Positions 9,721-19,959 of a stretch of DNA of 64,000 nucleotides are shown in pieces. The number at the start of each line of letters is the position of its first letter. The first letter of the stretch is position 1. The stretch spans positions 310,001 to 374,000 of the forward strand of contig JAKSHY010000001.1 in assembly GCA_024399135.1 (NCBI GenBank), written 5' to 3'. The DNA comes from Lachnospiraceae bacterium (GTDB lineage: Bacteria > Bacillota > Clostridia > Lachnospirales > Lachnospiraceae). A program made the position numbers and the translations under genes. The notes beneath the pieces are model-generated. The model searched no databases. It was not told where the DNA came from and saw only the letters and a program-made list of their open reading frames with translations.

Positions 9721-10263
9721 TTATTTAACTTCCTTCATTACATCACGATTTTTAAATAAATAATCAAACATGGAAATAATAGTAAGTACTATTGCTATCC
9801 ACAAACATATCTGACCTGTAATGTATGCAGGCTGCCATGGAAGATCTGCAATTAAGAATCCAACTGCAAGCATCTGAAAACCTGTTTTCCATTTTCCCCA
9901 CCAGCTTGCTGAAATAACGACACCATTGTCAGATGCAACCAGTCTGAATCCACTTATGAAAAATTCTCTGGCAATAATAATAATAACCATCCAGCTTGGA
10001 ATTCTCTTAAGTTCAACTAAACAGATAAGCGCTGAGCAAACCAAAAGCTTGTCCGCCAACGGATCCATAAACTTACCAAAGTTAGTAACTAAATTATTCT
10101 TTCTGGCAATCTTACCATCAAACCAGTCTGTAACAGACGCAATAATAAAAATTGCAAGTGCAACGAAATTATTATATGGAATATAATCTGGTAATAATAA
10201 AGCAACTATAAAAAATGGTATTAAAACAACTCTGAAAACTGTTAATTTGTTAGGTAAATTCAT
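9721..10263 (-). CDS. pgsA: CDP-diacylglycerol--glycerol-3-phosphate 3-phosphatidyltransferase
   Basis: 180 residues, about five membrane helices. The CDP-alcohol phosphatidyltransferase signature is complete: D49-G50, A53-R54, G63, D67 and D71 in DGKIARKNNLVTNFGKFMD. It makes phosphatidylglycerophosphate, the precursor of phosphatidylglycerol and cardiolipin. Its ATG overlaps the rimO stop (ATGA), implying translational coupling. rimO next to pgsA is a common Firmicutes order. Confidence 0.95.
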   Translation of the reverse strand: MNLPNKLTVFRVVLIPFFIVALLLPDYIPYNNFVALAIFIIASVTDWFDGKIARKNNLVTNFGKFMDPLADKLLVCSALICLVELKRIPSWMVIIIIAREFFISGFRLVASDNGVVISASWWGKWKTGFQMLAVGFLIADLPWQPAYITGQICLWIAIVLTIISMFDYLFKNRDVMKEVK

Positions 10264-11582
10264 AACACATCTCCTACTAAATCATAATCATTAGCCTCAG
10301 TAATCAAGACTTTTACGATATCACCGCTCATGAGCTCTTTTTCGGAGTTTATGAACAAATAACCATCAACATCCGGAACATCGCGATAGGTTCTTCCAAC
10401 ATAGATACCATCCTCTGGAATTGAACCTTCCACTATTGCATCCAGCTTCCTTCCAACCATGCTCTGGTTTTTCGAAAAGGTGATGGATTGCTGAAGCAAC
10501 ATTATTTCTTCTCTTCTTTTTTCTTTTATTTCTTCATCAATCTGGTTATCCATTGAAGCTGCCGGAGTATTTTCCTCCTGAGAATAAGTGAACACACCTA
10601 ATCTGTCGAACTCAAGATCTTTAACAAGCCTTACGCTGTCTTCAAAATCGCTTTCACTTTCATCTGGAAATCCTGTAATAAGTGTAGTTCGCAATGATAT
10701 GTCAGGAATTTTTCCTCTTAGCTTTGAAACCAGATCATAAATATCTTTTCTGGAAGTTTTTCTTCCCATTAATTTAAGGATTTTGTCTGAACCACTCTGA
10801 ATAGGTATATCAACGTAATTAGCAATTTTTTCTTCCGTTGCAATACATTCTATCAGTTCATCGGTTATCTCTTCTGGATAAAGATATAGAATTCTGATTA
10901 TTTCTATTCCATCAATTTCACATATCTTATGTAAAAGCTCTGGAAGGCACTTTTTATTATATAAATCCACACCATAAAGAGTTGTCTCCTGAGCAACTAA
11001 TATAAGCTCCTTAACACCTCTTTTGGAAAGCCCCTTTGCTTCATTGACCAAATCCTCCATAGGAATGCTTCTATAAGGACCTCTGACCTTCGGAATTACG
11101 CAATAAGTACAGTGCTTGTCGCAGCCTTCAGCGATTTTCAAATAATCATAATAACCACCTGTTGTGATAACTCTTTTTTTATTACCAAAAACAGGCTTGT
11201 CTAATGGTTCGATGACATCCTTTGAATTATTATTTAAAACATCATTTACTACCTTTACTATATTATCTATTGATGAAATACCAACAATAGCATCAACCTC
11301 AGGTAGTTCACTATGAATCTCATCCTTATATCTTTGGCCTAGACATCCTGTTATAACAAGAGCCTTTAATTTACCTTCTTTTTTTAATTCACCAAGTGAA
11401 ATAATAGTCTCAATGCTTTCTTCTTTCGCATCATTAATGAAGCAGCAGGTGTTAACAACGGCAACATCTGCCTCCTCTTCATCATTCGTGAATTCATAGC
11501 CGGCTTCCAAAAGACTACCGAGCATAACCTCAGAATCTACTGAGTTCTTGTCGCAGCCTAAAGATACAAAAAATACTTTCAT
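10260..11582 (-). CDS. rimO: Ribosomal protein S12 methylthiotransferase RimO
   Basis: 440 residues. The N-terminal cluster ligands are C10, C46 and C80 (SLGCDKN, NTCCFIND, ITGCLGQRY); the radical SAM motif is C154, C158 and C161 in EGCDKHCTYC; the C-terminus is a TRAM domain. It methylthiolates an aspartate of ribosomal protein S12. The SLGCDKN motif and length favour RimO over MiaB. The gene lies 14 bases after rpoZ. Confidence 0.96.
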   Translation of the reverse strand: MKVFFVSLGCDKNSVDSEVMLGSLLEAGYEFTNDEEEADVAVVNTCCFINDAKEESIETIISLGELKKEGKLKALVITGCLGQRYKDEIHSELPEVDAIVGISSIDNIVKVVNDVLNNNSKDVIEPLDKPVFGNKKRVITTGGYYDYLKIAEGCDKHCTYCVIPKVRGPYRSIPMEDLVNEAKGLSKRGVKELILVAQETTLYGVDLYNKKCLPELLHKICEIDGIEIIRILYLYPEEITDELIECIATEEKIANYVDIPIQSGSDKILKLMGRKTSRKDIYDLVSKLRGKIPDISLRTTLITGFPDESESDFEDSVRLVKDLEFDRLGVFTYSQEENTPAASMDNQIDEEIKEKRREEIMLLQQSITFSKNQSMVGRKLDAIVEGSIPEDGIYVGRTYRDVPDVDGYLFINSEKELMSGDIVKVLITEANDYDLVGDVL

Positions 11583-11596
11583 AGTAAAAAATATCC

Positions 11597-11845
11597 TTAC
11601 TCCTCGTCTGAAGAATCATCAGAAAGAATCTTAACCTCGCCCTTATATAATTCTTCAACTGCGATAGATAAAGGCTTCTCGTCATCCATTCCTGAAACCA
11701 TTGGCTCCTCGCCATCTATTAACTGACGAGCTCTTTTTGATGTAGCCATTACAATCGAATATCTTGAATTAACTACAGGAGCTTCGCCCTTTTCTACCTC
11801 ACTGTTTACTACGTCCATTAAATCTGAATAAGATGGGTGTAACAT
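11597..11845 (-). CDS. rpoZ: DNA-directed RNA polymerase omega subunit
   Basis: 82 residues with the omega core SRYSIVMATSKRARQLIDG followed by an acidic tail (ILSDDSSDEE). It supports assembly of RNA polymerase. Its place directly after gmk is the normal Firmicutes order. The N-terminus MLHPSYSDLMDVVNSEV matches the Lachnospiraceae form of the family. Confidence 0.92.
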   Translation of the reverse strand: MLHPSYSDLMDVVNSEVEKGEAPVVNSRYSIVMATSKRARQLIDGEEPMVSGMDDEKPLSIAVEELYKGEVKILSDDSSDEE

Positions 11846-11865
11846 AAATATCTCCTTTCAATAGG

Positions 11866-12489
11866 CTATTTAAAAGCCTTTAAATCTTCCTTAAACTGTT
11901 TCGTAAATTCTTCATTGCAGGATGGTGCATGATGGAAAGCGTCAATCAAATTCTTCATCCTGTCAACACATATATCTAAATCATCATTGATTAAAAGATA
12001 ATCATATTTTTCTATGAAATCAGACTCCTCGTAGGCTCTCTTCATTCTGTTATTAATGACCTCTATGGTTTCTGTTCCACGACTTACAAGTCTGTTTCTT
12101 AAAATCTCTGCCGAAGGAGGTGTAACGAACACAAGAACTGCATCATTAAACTTTTCTTTAATCTGCAAGGCTCCCTGAATCTCTATTTCAAGGATTACAT
12201 CCTTTCCTTCATTAAGCTGCTCTTCAACATATTTCTTAGGCGTGCCATAATAGTTGCCAACATAATTAGCATGCTCTATCAAAGCATCCTCTTTAATAGC
12301 AGCCTCGAATTCTTCTTTAGTTACGAAGAAATATTCTCTTCCGTTGACTTCACCTTCTCTTGGAGATCTAGTAGTCATCGAAATTGATAATGATAAATTA
12401 TCACACTCATTAACAATTCTCTTAACTAAAGTTCCCTTTCCAGCACCCGAAAAACCTGATATTACTATCAAAGCACCTTTTCTTTTCAT
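11866..12489 (-). CDS. gmk: Guanylate kinase
   Basis: 207 residues. P-loop SGFSGAGKGTL near residues 10-20, GMP-binding segment SMTTRSPREGEVNGREYFFV, and lid/core YYGTPKKYVEEQL. It phosphorylates GMP to GDP. It is 18 bases downstream of yicC and 20 upstream of rpoZ. The small gene remA (DUF370), often between yicC and gmk in Firmicutes, is absent here. Confidence 0.97.
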   Translation of the reverse strand: MKRKGALIVISGFSGAGKGTLVKRIVNECDNLSLSISMTTRSPREGEVNGREYFFVTKEEFEAAIKEDALIEHANYVGNYYGTPKKYVEEQLNEGKDVILEIEIQGALQIKEKFNDAVLVFVTPPSAEILRNRLVSRGTETIEVINNRMKRAYEESDFIEKYDYLLINDDLDICVDRMKNLIDAFHHAPSCNEEFTKQFKEDLKAFK

Positions 12490-12507
12490 ATTATTTCTCC
12501 TGAATAC

Positions 12508-13386
12508 TTATTCAATATTCTGAATCTGCTCACGTACCTTTTCAATTTCTGTTTTAAGCGTAATTGCATGATCTGAAATCTCAAGGTCATTACACTTAGA
12601 AAGAGTTGTATTGGCTTCACGATTCATCTCCTGAGCCATGAAATCAAGCTTTCTTCCTATTCCGCCACCGTTAATAAGGCTTTCCTTCATTGTTTCAATA
12701 TGTGAACGAAGTCTGACTAATTCCTCATCAACACATACCTTATCTGCGAAGATTGTAACCTCCATCATAAGCCTTGTTTCATCGATTTGGGCATCTGCCA
12801 AAAGATCTCTCACCTTGTTAGTTAGCTTTTCTTTATATTCTGAAACCATCTGTGGAGAACGCTTCTCAATAAAAGCAACATGCTCAAGCATTCCATCAAG
12901 CTTCGACACTAAGTCATTCTTAAGGTTCTCACCTTCTTTAATTCTAGTTTCAACGAATCCCTCAGCTGCAGTTTTGATTGCTTTAGAAAGTAAATTCCAT
13001 AAAGCTTCCTCATCAACATCCTGCTCCTCCAATTCAAACACTTCAGGAAATCTTGCCAATGCTGAAACTCTGATATCCTCATCAAGTCCGAAATCTTCAG
13101 CCATAATATGAAGATATTTTAAATAATCCTTTGCTACGTCCTTGTTATACTTAACAGAAACATTAGATTCTGAGAAGTCTTCATAGGTGATGAAAATATC
13201 AACCTTACCTCTCTCCATATACTTCTTTAATTCGTTCCTGATCTGTGCCTCGAAGAAATTAAGCTTCTTAGGCATTTTGATGTTAACATCAAGATATCGG
13301 TGATTAACCGACTTCATCTCAACAGTAATCTTACGATTACCTTCTTCGGCCTCTCCACGGCCGAATCCTGTCATACTTTTAATCAT
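12508..13386 (-). CDS. yicC: YicC/YloC family endoribonuclease
   Basis: 292 residues, normal length. The N-terminus MIKSMTGFGRGEAE and the C-terminal GGGIGRKLDFMAQEMNREANTTLSK are hallmarks of the family, which has been shown to have endoribonuclease activity. It leads the yicC-gmk-rpoZ run; its promoter should lie in the 259-base gap shared with the divergent rqcH gene. Confidence 0.93.
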   Translation of the reverse strand: MIKSMTGFGRGEAEEGNRKITVEMKSVNHRYLDVNIKMPKKLNFFEAQIRNELKKYMERGKVDIFITYEDFSESNVSVKYNKDVAKDYLKYLHIMAEDFGLDEDIRVSALARFPEVFELEEQDVDEEALWNLLSKAIKTAAEGFVETRIKEGENLKNDLVSKLDGMLEHVAFIEKRSPQMVSEYKEKLTNKVRDLLADAQIDETRLMMEVTIFADKVCVDEELVRLRSHIETMKESLINGGGIGRKLDFMAQEMNREANTTLSKCNDLEISDHAITLKTEIEKVREQIQNIE

Positions 13387-13645
13387 TATTTTACCTTTCC
13401 TAAAGTCGTCTTAATCCACACATTTTCACGACTTCACATACGTAGTTTATTATATTGCAGATTTCTATTTTTTGCAAATTCTATGGGACGTGTAACTGCA
13501 AGCTATATATTAACCTTATTAATCCCTTCCATTCATATAGGCATATTTTCACTTCATATATCTTTTGATGTGTTATTATATTAAAATAAAATTCTAAAAC
13601 AATTATGTCACAAGCACTAATTAACAATATACAGGAAGTAAAACA

Positions 13646-15385
13646 ATGGCATTCGATGGTATTACAGTTTCATGTCTTGTACATGAGTTAAATAAAAGAA
13701 CTTTAAACGGAAGAATATCTAAAATAGCTCAGCCGGAAAACGACGAGCTTATTTTAACGATCAAACAGCCACAGGGCGAGCAGGTCAAGCTTCTTTTATC
13801 AGCCTCTCCTTCTCTTCCACTGGCTTATATAACAGAAAGCTCCAAGCAAAGTCCGATGATTGCACCTAATTTTTGTATGCTATTACGAAAGCACATTCAA
13901 AATGGTCGAATCATCGAAATTAGTCAGCCATCTCTCGAGCGAATAATTAATTTCAAAATCGAGCATCTAAATGAAATGGGTGATATATGTTACAAGACTT
14001 TAGTTGTTGAGCTTATGGGCAAGCATTCCAACATTATATTCCTTGATGAAAAGGAAATGATTATCGATTCAATAAAGCATATTCCTCAAAGCATAAGTTC
14101 TGTAAGAGAAGTTCTTCCGGGCCGTAATTATTTCATACCGGAAACTACGCAGAAAGCTAACCCGCTAGAAATATCTTTTGAAGAATTTAGTAACGACATG
14201 GGTGCTTCCTCATCTCCTGTTTTTAAAGCTCTTTATTCAAAATATACAGGCTTATCTCCTTTCTTTTCTGAAGAAATATGTCACAGAGCCAATATAGATT
14301 CTGGTATATGTGCCAACGAGATTCAAAATTTAGACGAATTATATAAGGTATTTTCATCTGCAATGGATGATATTAAAAATCATAACTTTTCATGCTCAAT
14401 TGTATATGAAAATAACGTTCCATTCGAATACTCATCCATGCCACTAACATCCTTTAGCGAAGAGGTAACCAAAAAATTCGACAGTATATCTTCTCTTCTG
14501 GAAGCCTATTACGCCGAAAAAGAGCTTGTATCAAGAATCAAGCAGCGTTCAATTGACCTAAGGAAAATAGTGCAGAATCTATTAGAAAAGGATGTCAAAA
14601 AATATGACCTCCAGCTAAAGCAGATTAAAGACACAGAAAAAAAAGATACATACAGAATATATGGTGAATTATTAAATACCTACGGCTACAATCTAGAGCC
14701 TAACCTTACCAAATTCACTACTATTAATTACTACACCAACGAAGAAATAACAATTCCATTGGATCCTGATTTTACTGCTATCGAAAATGCAAAAAAATAT
14801 TTTGAAAAATATAATAAATTAAAAAGAACTAAAGAAGCTCTTGATAAATTAACTATCGAAGTTAAAGAAGAAATCGAGCACCTCGAATCAATCCAGAATT
14901 CTTTGGATATTGCCGTATCCTTAGATGATCTTCTTGCAATTAAAGAAGAAATGATTAACAGTGGTTACATCAAACGTCATAATAGTAATAACAAAAAGCA
15001 GAAAATCAAATCAAAACCTTTTCATTATATTACCAAGGAAGGTTTTCACATTTATGTAGGAAAGAATAATCTTCAGAATGAAGAAATAACCTTCAAGGTT
15101 GCTAATGGTAATGACTGGTGGTTCCATGCAAAAAACATTCCAGGAAGCCATGTCATAGTTAAAACCGAAGGATTAGAATTGCCTGATTCTGTTTTCGAAG
15201 ATGCCGCAAAACTTGCAGCATACTATTCAAAAGCTAAAGGACAGTCAAGAATAGAGGTTGATTACGTAAGAAGAAAAGAGGTTAAACACCCCAATGGATC
15301 CAAGCCTGGGTTCGTGGTTTATTACACTAACTACTCTATGCTCATCGATTCAGATATATCTTCATTAACAAGAATAGACGACTAG
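13646..15385 (+). CDS. rqcH: Rqc2/RqcH-type ribosome quality-control protein (NFACT, fibronectin-binding FbpA family)
   Basis: 579 residues. N-terminal NFACT-N domain, starting FDGITVSCLVHELN, with the Rqc2-type segment ELMGKHSNIIF; a helical coiled-coil middle; and a C-terminal NFACT-R domain with DWWFHAKNIPGSHVIVK and EVKHPNGSKPGFVVYY. In Bacillus RqcH binds obstructed 50S subunits and directs C-terminal alanine tailing. The ATG has AGGAAGT upstream. Divergent from yicC, convergent with the TraX-like gene. Confidence 0.93.
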   Translation: MAFDGITVSCLVHELNKRTLNGRISKIAQPENDELILTIKQPQGEQVKLLLSASPSLPLAYITESSKQSPMIAPNFCMLLRKHIQNGRIIEISQPSLERIINFKIEHLNEMGDICYKTLVVELMGKHSNIIFLDEKEMIIDSIKHIPQSISSVREVLPGRNYFIPETTQKANPLEISFEEFSNDMGASSSPVFKALYSKYTGLSPFFSEEICHRANIDSGICANEIQNLDELYKVFSSAMDDIKNHNFSCSIVYENNVPFEYSSMPLTSFSEEVTKKFDSISSLLEAYYAEKELVSRIKQRSIDLRKIVQNLLEKDVKKYDLQLKQIKDTEKKDTYRIYGELLNTYGYNLEPNLTKFTTINYYTNEEITIPLDPDFTAIENAKKYFEKYNKLKRTKEALDKLTIEVKEEIEHLESIQNSLDIAVSLDDLLAIKEEMINSGYIKRHNSNNKKQKIKSKPFHYITKEGFHIYVGKNNLQNEEITFKVANGNDWWFHAKNIPGSHVIVKTEGLELPDSVFEDAAKLAAYYSKAKGQSRIEVDYVRRKEVKHPNGSKPGFVVYYTNYSMLIDSDISSLTRIDD

Positions 15386-15409
15386 TTTCATCATCAGGCA
15401 CTAAGATAC

Positions 15410-16198
15410 CTAAACAACTAGTATTTTAATTAAATATATCAGCAAAAACTGTAAGGGATAGAAAGAATAGCTAAGTATTTTAGGTATATTTCTTCCCTTA
15501 TTTCTATTGTAGTAACAAGCAATTAAATACAAAGATATAAGTCCCAGAGCTTCCAGCATAACATTATTCAGCATTCCAAGTAATGATACAGATTTCCCAT
15601 ATTTTAATGCTGTGAGGTATGACCTTAAAGGATAAATCGTAAAAAACGAAATTGCCGATGCATAAAACATCTTAAGATAATCATCATTAAATATATAAAT
15701 TACAAGTATCAATAATGGTGTAAAAAACTGATACTCAAGGTTAAGTAATTCACATAATGCTGAACCTAGCGAAATTCCAGCTGTGAGTAATATATATCGT
15801 TTAGCAGTATTTTGTGATTTTAATTTTTCATAAAGAACACAGAAAAGCGCTCCTGCCAATAACGAAAAAACTGTATTCTGACTTTTAAATTCCAGTACTA
15901 CTCCATAATTTGCCAGATCATGCGGTACTTCAGCTATCAAAGATAAAACAAATAACCTAAACAGATATTTTTTAATATTATGTGTTCGTAACACTCCTTC
16001 TGCCACAAAAAAAGCAAAAACAGGCATCGAAAGACGCCCGATATATCTTGGAATGGTAACAAGATAATGCCTCATAGTATCACTAAGATCCATTGAAGAA
16101 AAAACAATAGCAGCCAGATGATCTATGACCATTGTTACCATAGCTATTACTCTGAAACCAAAATATGAAATTCCGTTCTTAAACATTCCTGTTTTCAT
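15410..16198 (-). CDS. TraX family membrane protein
   Basis: 262 residues with about eight membrane helices. The segment VIAMVTMVIDHLAAIVF and RYIGRLSMPVFAFFVAEGV are typical of TraX-like proteins, named for the F-pilin acetylase but found widely in Firmicutes chromosomes. Here there are no conjugation genes around it, so a role in acylating another substrate is possible but unproven. It lies 10 bases after the flippase gene, probably cotranscribed with it. Confidence 0.85.
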   Translation of the reverse strand: MKTGMFKNGISYFGFRVIAMVTMVIDHLAAIVFSSMDLSDTMRHYLVTIPRYIGRLSMPVFAFFVAEGVLRTHNIKKYLFRLFVLSLIAEVPHDLANYGVVLEFKSQNTVFSLLAGALFCVLYEKLKSQNTAKRYILLTAGISLGSALCELLNLEYQFFTPLLILVIYIFNDDYLKMFYASAISFFTIYPLRSYLTALKYGKSVSLLGMLNNVMLEALGLISLYLIACYYNRNKGRNIPKILSYSFYPLQFLLIYLIKILVV

Positions 16199-16208
16199 TA
16201 ATCTTTTG

Positions 16209-17843
16209 CTATTTCATAACCTTAAACTTTTTAGCTAGAGCAACTACTTTTGTTCCCTTCGGAATACTTAAAAGCTCCTCTTCTGAAATTGCCTGCCATC
16301 TTATCACTAAAACTAAATATGTAATAAGCGCTACGAACAGACTAACCACAAGTGAGATAAAATTAAGATCAGTCAGATAATATAAGAGTTCATAAATTCC
16401 GAATGCAATCGCCCCCATCAGAATCGATGATATTATAGGTCTTAAAAATGTCTTATCAACTTCCTGCTGATATTTTAAATACTTCTTAACCGCAATTCCA
16501 TTCATAACGCAAAGAATAAGAGCATAAATAACAGTAGCGAATCCATAACAGTATAACGCCCAGTCAACAGGGAGAATGTACATTAAAAGAATCATTAATA
16601 CTGCATGCAAGATCAAAGAAACCAGACCATTTATTATCGGAAGATTAAGCTTTCCAATGGCCTGTAAAACTGCCTGTGTTATTGTAGACAGCGCATACAG
16701 CACAACCGTAAGTGCTAATACGATAAGCATATTTGCTGCCAATGCCAGTGATTCCTTCTGTGGAAAAATAACTCTCATAATTGGTCTTGCTAAAACACCA
16801 ACTAAAACTGCAGCAGGAATCGACACGAACATCGTAACCCTGATAGCCTTCTCGACCTGCCCTCTTGCCACATCATACTGTCTTTTCGTAATGTATGTCG
16901 AAAGCCTTGGAATAAGTGTCGCTGCCATAGCTGCTGAAAGAGCAATCGGAATATTGGCTATTTTATTGGCCTTAGCATACGCCGAAAGATCAAGTGCAAC
17001 ATTCTTTTCAACTACACCCTTTCCATCCATCAACACCCACTGGTAAATCGTTTTATCCATGAAAGTATTAATATTATATACGCAGGTGCTTAAAATGAAC
17101 GGTGTAACAACCATAAGTATCATCTTAAAAATTTTGGCGTATGAATCTTCCTGATGCCTGTCAGCATATACCTTCGCCATGAAAGATTTTCTATTATAAA
17201 AATATATGATGAGCATGAAAATAAGAGCTGTTAATACACCAACACCTGTACCTATAGTCGAACCTGCCGCGCCATAAGAAGCCACCGTGGATGAATCAAG
17301 CCCTTTTGCGCTATTAACAAGAACATATGCCATAAGTACAGAAAAGCCTGCATTAAAAATCTGTTCTAAAATTTGGGAAAGTGAAGTTTGAACCATACTA
17401 TGTCTGGCCTGGAAGAATCCACGAAATGCCCCAAGAAGTCCGCACAAAAATACAGTTGGAGCCAATACCTTAAGTGGCAAAATAGCACTTTCCATCTTGA
17501 CTAAAATTCCAGCTCCGAAGAAAACAAAAAAGCCCGCGATAAGTCCAACAATCGTAACATAAATAAGTGTACACTTAAATAATCTGTACGCATTGTTATA
17601 CTCTTCATTCGCGAGCTTCTGTGCCATTATTTTAGAGACTGCTGAAGGAATACTAAACGATGAAATCATCAAAATAATACTATAAGCGGCATACGCACTA
17701 TCATAGTATCCAAAACCCTCATCTCCAATAATATGTACTAAAGGGGTATTATATAAAAGTCCTATTATACGAACAACAATTCCGGCAGCAGCGAAAATAC
17801 CCGCCTGCATTACCAGGGACTGCTTGCGATCAGACTTAGACAT
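16209..17843 (-). CDS. MATE/MurJ-superfamily polysaccharide or lipid-linked precursor flippase (SpoVB-like)
   Basis: 544 residues, about 14 membrane helices. The N-terminus QAGIFAAAGIVVRIIGLLYNTPLVHIIGDEGFGYY is the signature of the SpoVB/YtgP branch of the polysaccharide biosynthesis transporter family. Members are thought to flip lipid-linked cell-wall precursors. It sits 17 bases after the zinc-ribbon gene and 10 before the TraX-like gene. SpoVB and YtgP cannot be separated from sequence alone. Confidence 0.9.
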   Translation of the reverse strand: MSKSDRKQSLVMQAGIFAAAGIVVRIIGLLYNTPLVHIIGDEGFGYYDSAYAAYSIILMISSFSIPSAVSKIMAQKLANEEYNNAYRLFKCTLIYVTIVGLIAGFFVFFGAGILVKMESAILPLKVLAPTVFLCGLLGAFRGFFQARHSMVQTSLSQILEQIFNAGFSVLMAYVLVNSAKGLDSSTVASYGAAGSTIGTGVGVLTALIFMLIIYFYNRKSFMAKVYADRHQEDSYAKIFKMILMVVTPFILSTCVYNINTFMDKTIYQWVLMDGKGVVEKNVALDLSAYAKANKIANIPIALSAAMAATLIPRLSTYITKRQYDVARGQVEKAIRVTMFVSIPAAVLVGVLARPIMRVIFPQKESLALAANMLIVLALTVVLYALSTITQAVLQAIGKLNLPIINGLVSLILHAVLMILLMYILPVDWALYCYGFATVIYALILCVMNGIAVKKYLKYQQEVDKTFLRPIISSILMGAIAFGIYELLYYLTDLNFISLVVSLFVALITYLVLVIRWQAISEEELLSIPKGTKVVALAKKFKVMK

Positions 17844-17860
17844 CGAATTACCCCTTTAAA

Positions 17861-18214
17861 TTAGTTTAATTTTGTTCCACATCCAACGCAAAACTGTGAA
17901 GTATTAGGAACTTCTTTTCCACAGTTAGGGCACTTAATTATTCCCTTTAATCTCTTAACTGCTTCGTTGTACTCAGAAATTCTTTCGTTAGCACTCTTAA
18001 TCTGACTAAAGAGAGCGGCAAACTCATTATCTGCTTCATCTGCATGCTTATCATAATAAGTCTGTCCAATCTGTAAAATAATGTTTTTAATATTATTTTC
18101 CTCAGCACTAATCATAGAATTATATCTGGACAAATCAGTCATGTTCTTTCCCTTCTGAACTGCTGATTCACTAACGTCCGAAATCTTTTTTCCTAAATCA
18201 TCTAAAAAAGCCAT
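17861..18214 (-). CDS. Small coiled-coil protein with C-terminal zinc ribbon
   Basis: About 117 residues. The N-terminal two thirds are helical and charged; the C-terminus holds two CxxC knuckles (CPNCGKEVPNTSQFCVGCG) of the zinc-ribbon_2 type. The frame opens at 18226, but GGAGG lies within those codons five bases before the ATG at 18214, so 18214 is the start. Likely the first gene of a run with the flippase and TraX-like protein. No function is assignable. Confidence 0.82.
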   Translation of the reverse strand: MAFLDDLGKKISDVSESAVQKGKNMTDLSRYNSMISAEENNIKNIILQIGQTYYDKHADEADNEFAALFSQIKSANERISEYNEAVKRLKGIIKCPNCGKEVPNTSQFCVGCGTKLN

Positions 18215-18275
18215 ATTCGCCTCCAAAAAATTAATATTTTAAAAATATATATAATTGTCAGTCAAATCACATACC

Positions 18276-18302
18276 GACTGTTTTATTTTAGCAAAAACAG
18301 TC
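18276..18302 (-). terminator. Possible weak terminator after degV
   Basis: A perfect nine-base stem (GACTGTTTT with AAAACAGTC, nine-base loop) starting 15 bases past the DegV stop. There is no strong T-run after it on the minus strand, so termination is uncertain. Confidence 0.4.
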
Positions 18303-18316
18303 AATAGTTTCAAATA

Positions 18317-19186
18317 TTATCTCTTCTTTCCATGATAAAAGATAGCCAGAATATCAGGACCTCCATGGCATCCACAAACAGCCCCAACATAATTAATTAT
18401 TACATTTTTAATTCCCACTTCTTCTTTTAATCTTCTGGCCATATCTAAAGCCTCCTCTTCACAGTCACCGTGACTTACGAATACAGGAGTATCAAGATCT
18501 GTAACATTTTCCTTAAATGTTTCTATAACCTTTGAAATTGCTCTTTTACGGCCTCTAATCTTATCGTATGCTTCAATTAATCCTTCCTCATTAATTCTAA
18601 GAATCGGCTTAATTCCAATAATTGTTCCAATAATAGCAGAACCCTTCGAGGCTCTTCCGCCTCTCATAATATGCATAAGATCAGCCACCGTAAAGGTATG
18701 ACACATATGAAGTGCATTTTCTTTTCCATACATTTGCACTTCTTCTAAACTTAATCCCTCTTCCTTCTTCTTCGCACAAAGATATACTAAAAGACCTTCT
18801 CCTGAGGATGCCGCCAAGCTGTCAACAGTCAGAATTTTTCTATCTGGATATTTTTCCAGCATATCATTAGCACATAAGCATCCAGCCTGATATGTTCCGC
18901 TCATAGCACCCGAAAAACCTACGTACAATATATCTTTGCCCTCATTTAGAATAGGTTCGAAACATTCTAAAAATCCCTGATATGTCGCCTGCGAAGTGGT
19001 AGGAAGTTTTTTATTTCGCATGGCATTATACATATCCGGAAATGACAATTCTCTTCCATCAAGATAATTTTCATATGATTTTCCATCTAAAAGTACATGA
19101 AGTCTTACAACTTTAATATTCATTTCATCAGCCATCTCTTGTGGCAAATCACAAGTAGAATCTGTAACTATAACATAATCACTCAT
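18317..19186 (-). CDS. DegV family fatty-acid-binding protein
   Basis: 289 residues, complete DegV fold: N-terminal IVTDSTCDLP, LPTTSQATYQGF, the loop FSGAMSGTYQAG that contacts the lipid head group, and a C-terminal GPDILAIFYHGK. DegV/FakB proteins present fatty acids to the kinase FakA for phosphorylation; a stand-alone FakA-C-like protein is encoded at 38746-39036. It is divergent from folE. Confidence 0.93.
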   Translation of the reverse strand: MSDYVIVTDSTCDLPQEMADEMNIKVVRLHVLLDGKSYENYLDGRELSFPDMYNAMRNKKLPTTSQATYQGFLECFEPILNEGKDILYVGFSGAMSGTYQAGCLCANDMLEKYPDRKILTVDSLAASSGEGLLVYLCAKKKEEGLSLEEVQMYGKENALHMCHTFTVADLMHIMRGGRASKGSAIIGTIIGIKPILRINEEGLIEAYDKIRGRKRAISKVIETFKENVTDLDTPVFVSHGDCEEEALDMARRLKEEVGIKNVIINYVGAVCGCHGGPDILAIFYHGKKR

Positions 19187-19353
19187 TATAATATATCTCC
19201 TTTTTGCATGTAGTTTACAATACTACATTACATCATAATAGATATCACGTAAAGCAGTTTATACATTTTTAATAATTAGAAAACCTATTATTTAAAATAA
19301 TTTGTTATAGTAACTGTTTCCAAAATATGCAAAACATGTGTATAATGAGACTC

Positions 19354-19932
19354 ATGATTAACAGACATTTAACTTCTGAACAATTGAATATCATCGAAGA
19401 ATCAGTTAAGAATATTCTTATTGCATTAGGTGACGATCCAGAAAGAGAAGGCCTGGTTGACACCCCATCGCGCGTTGCCAGAATGTATGATGAAGTATTC
19501 GAAGGTATGCGTTATACCAACGAAGAAATTGCTAATATGTACAACAGATGCTTCGAAGAAACTAAAACCAGTGATTTAGTTGTTGTTAAGGATATAAATG
19601 TTTTTAGTTACTGTGAGCACCATATTGCACTTATGTATAACATGAGTGTTTCAGTTGCATATATTCCTAATGGAAAGGTTATCGGACTTAGTAAGATAGC
19701 CAGAATTGCAGATATGGTATGTAAAAGACTCCAGCTTCAGGAAAGAATCACAGCTGATATTGCCCAGATTCTTGAGATGATTCTTGGCACCAGCGATATA
19801 ATGGTTAAGGTTGAAGGCGAACATAGCTGCATGAGTGCCAGAGGAATCAACAAGCCAGGTACCAAAACCATCAGTAGAATAACAAAAGGTGCTTTCAAAA
19901 ATGACAGCACCCTTCAGACAGTTTTATTATAA
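19354..19932 (+). CDS. folE: GTP cyclohydrolase I
   Basis: About 192 residues. Zinc ligands and catalytic segments are present: [31 protein letters not shown] and [11 protein letters not shown]. It converts GTP to dihydroneopterin triphosphate for folate or queuosine-type precursors. The frame extends back to an ATG at 19327, and further ATGs exist at 19336 and 19345, none with a clear ribosome site; the ATG at 19354 has only GAG in front. A TATAAT at 19341-19346 may be a -10 element, which would make the transcript nearly leaderless. No other folate genes are adjacent. Confidence 0.9.
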   Translation: MINRHLTSEQLNIIEESVKNILIALGDDPEREGLVDTPSRVARMYDEVFEGMRYTNEEIANMYNRCFEETKTSDLVVVKDINVFSYCEHHIALMYNMSVSVAYIPNGKVIGLSKIARIADMVCKRLQLQERITADIAQILEMILGTSDIMVKVEGEHSCMSARGINKPGTKTISRITKGAFKNDSTLQTVLL

Positions 19933-19959
19933 TTTAGAATATTCTATTTTCTAAACATA

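Noticed and set aside
12638..13111. 157-codon plus-strand frame
   Set aside because: Shadow of yicC; Ser-rich translation without any fold.
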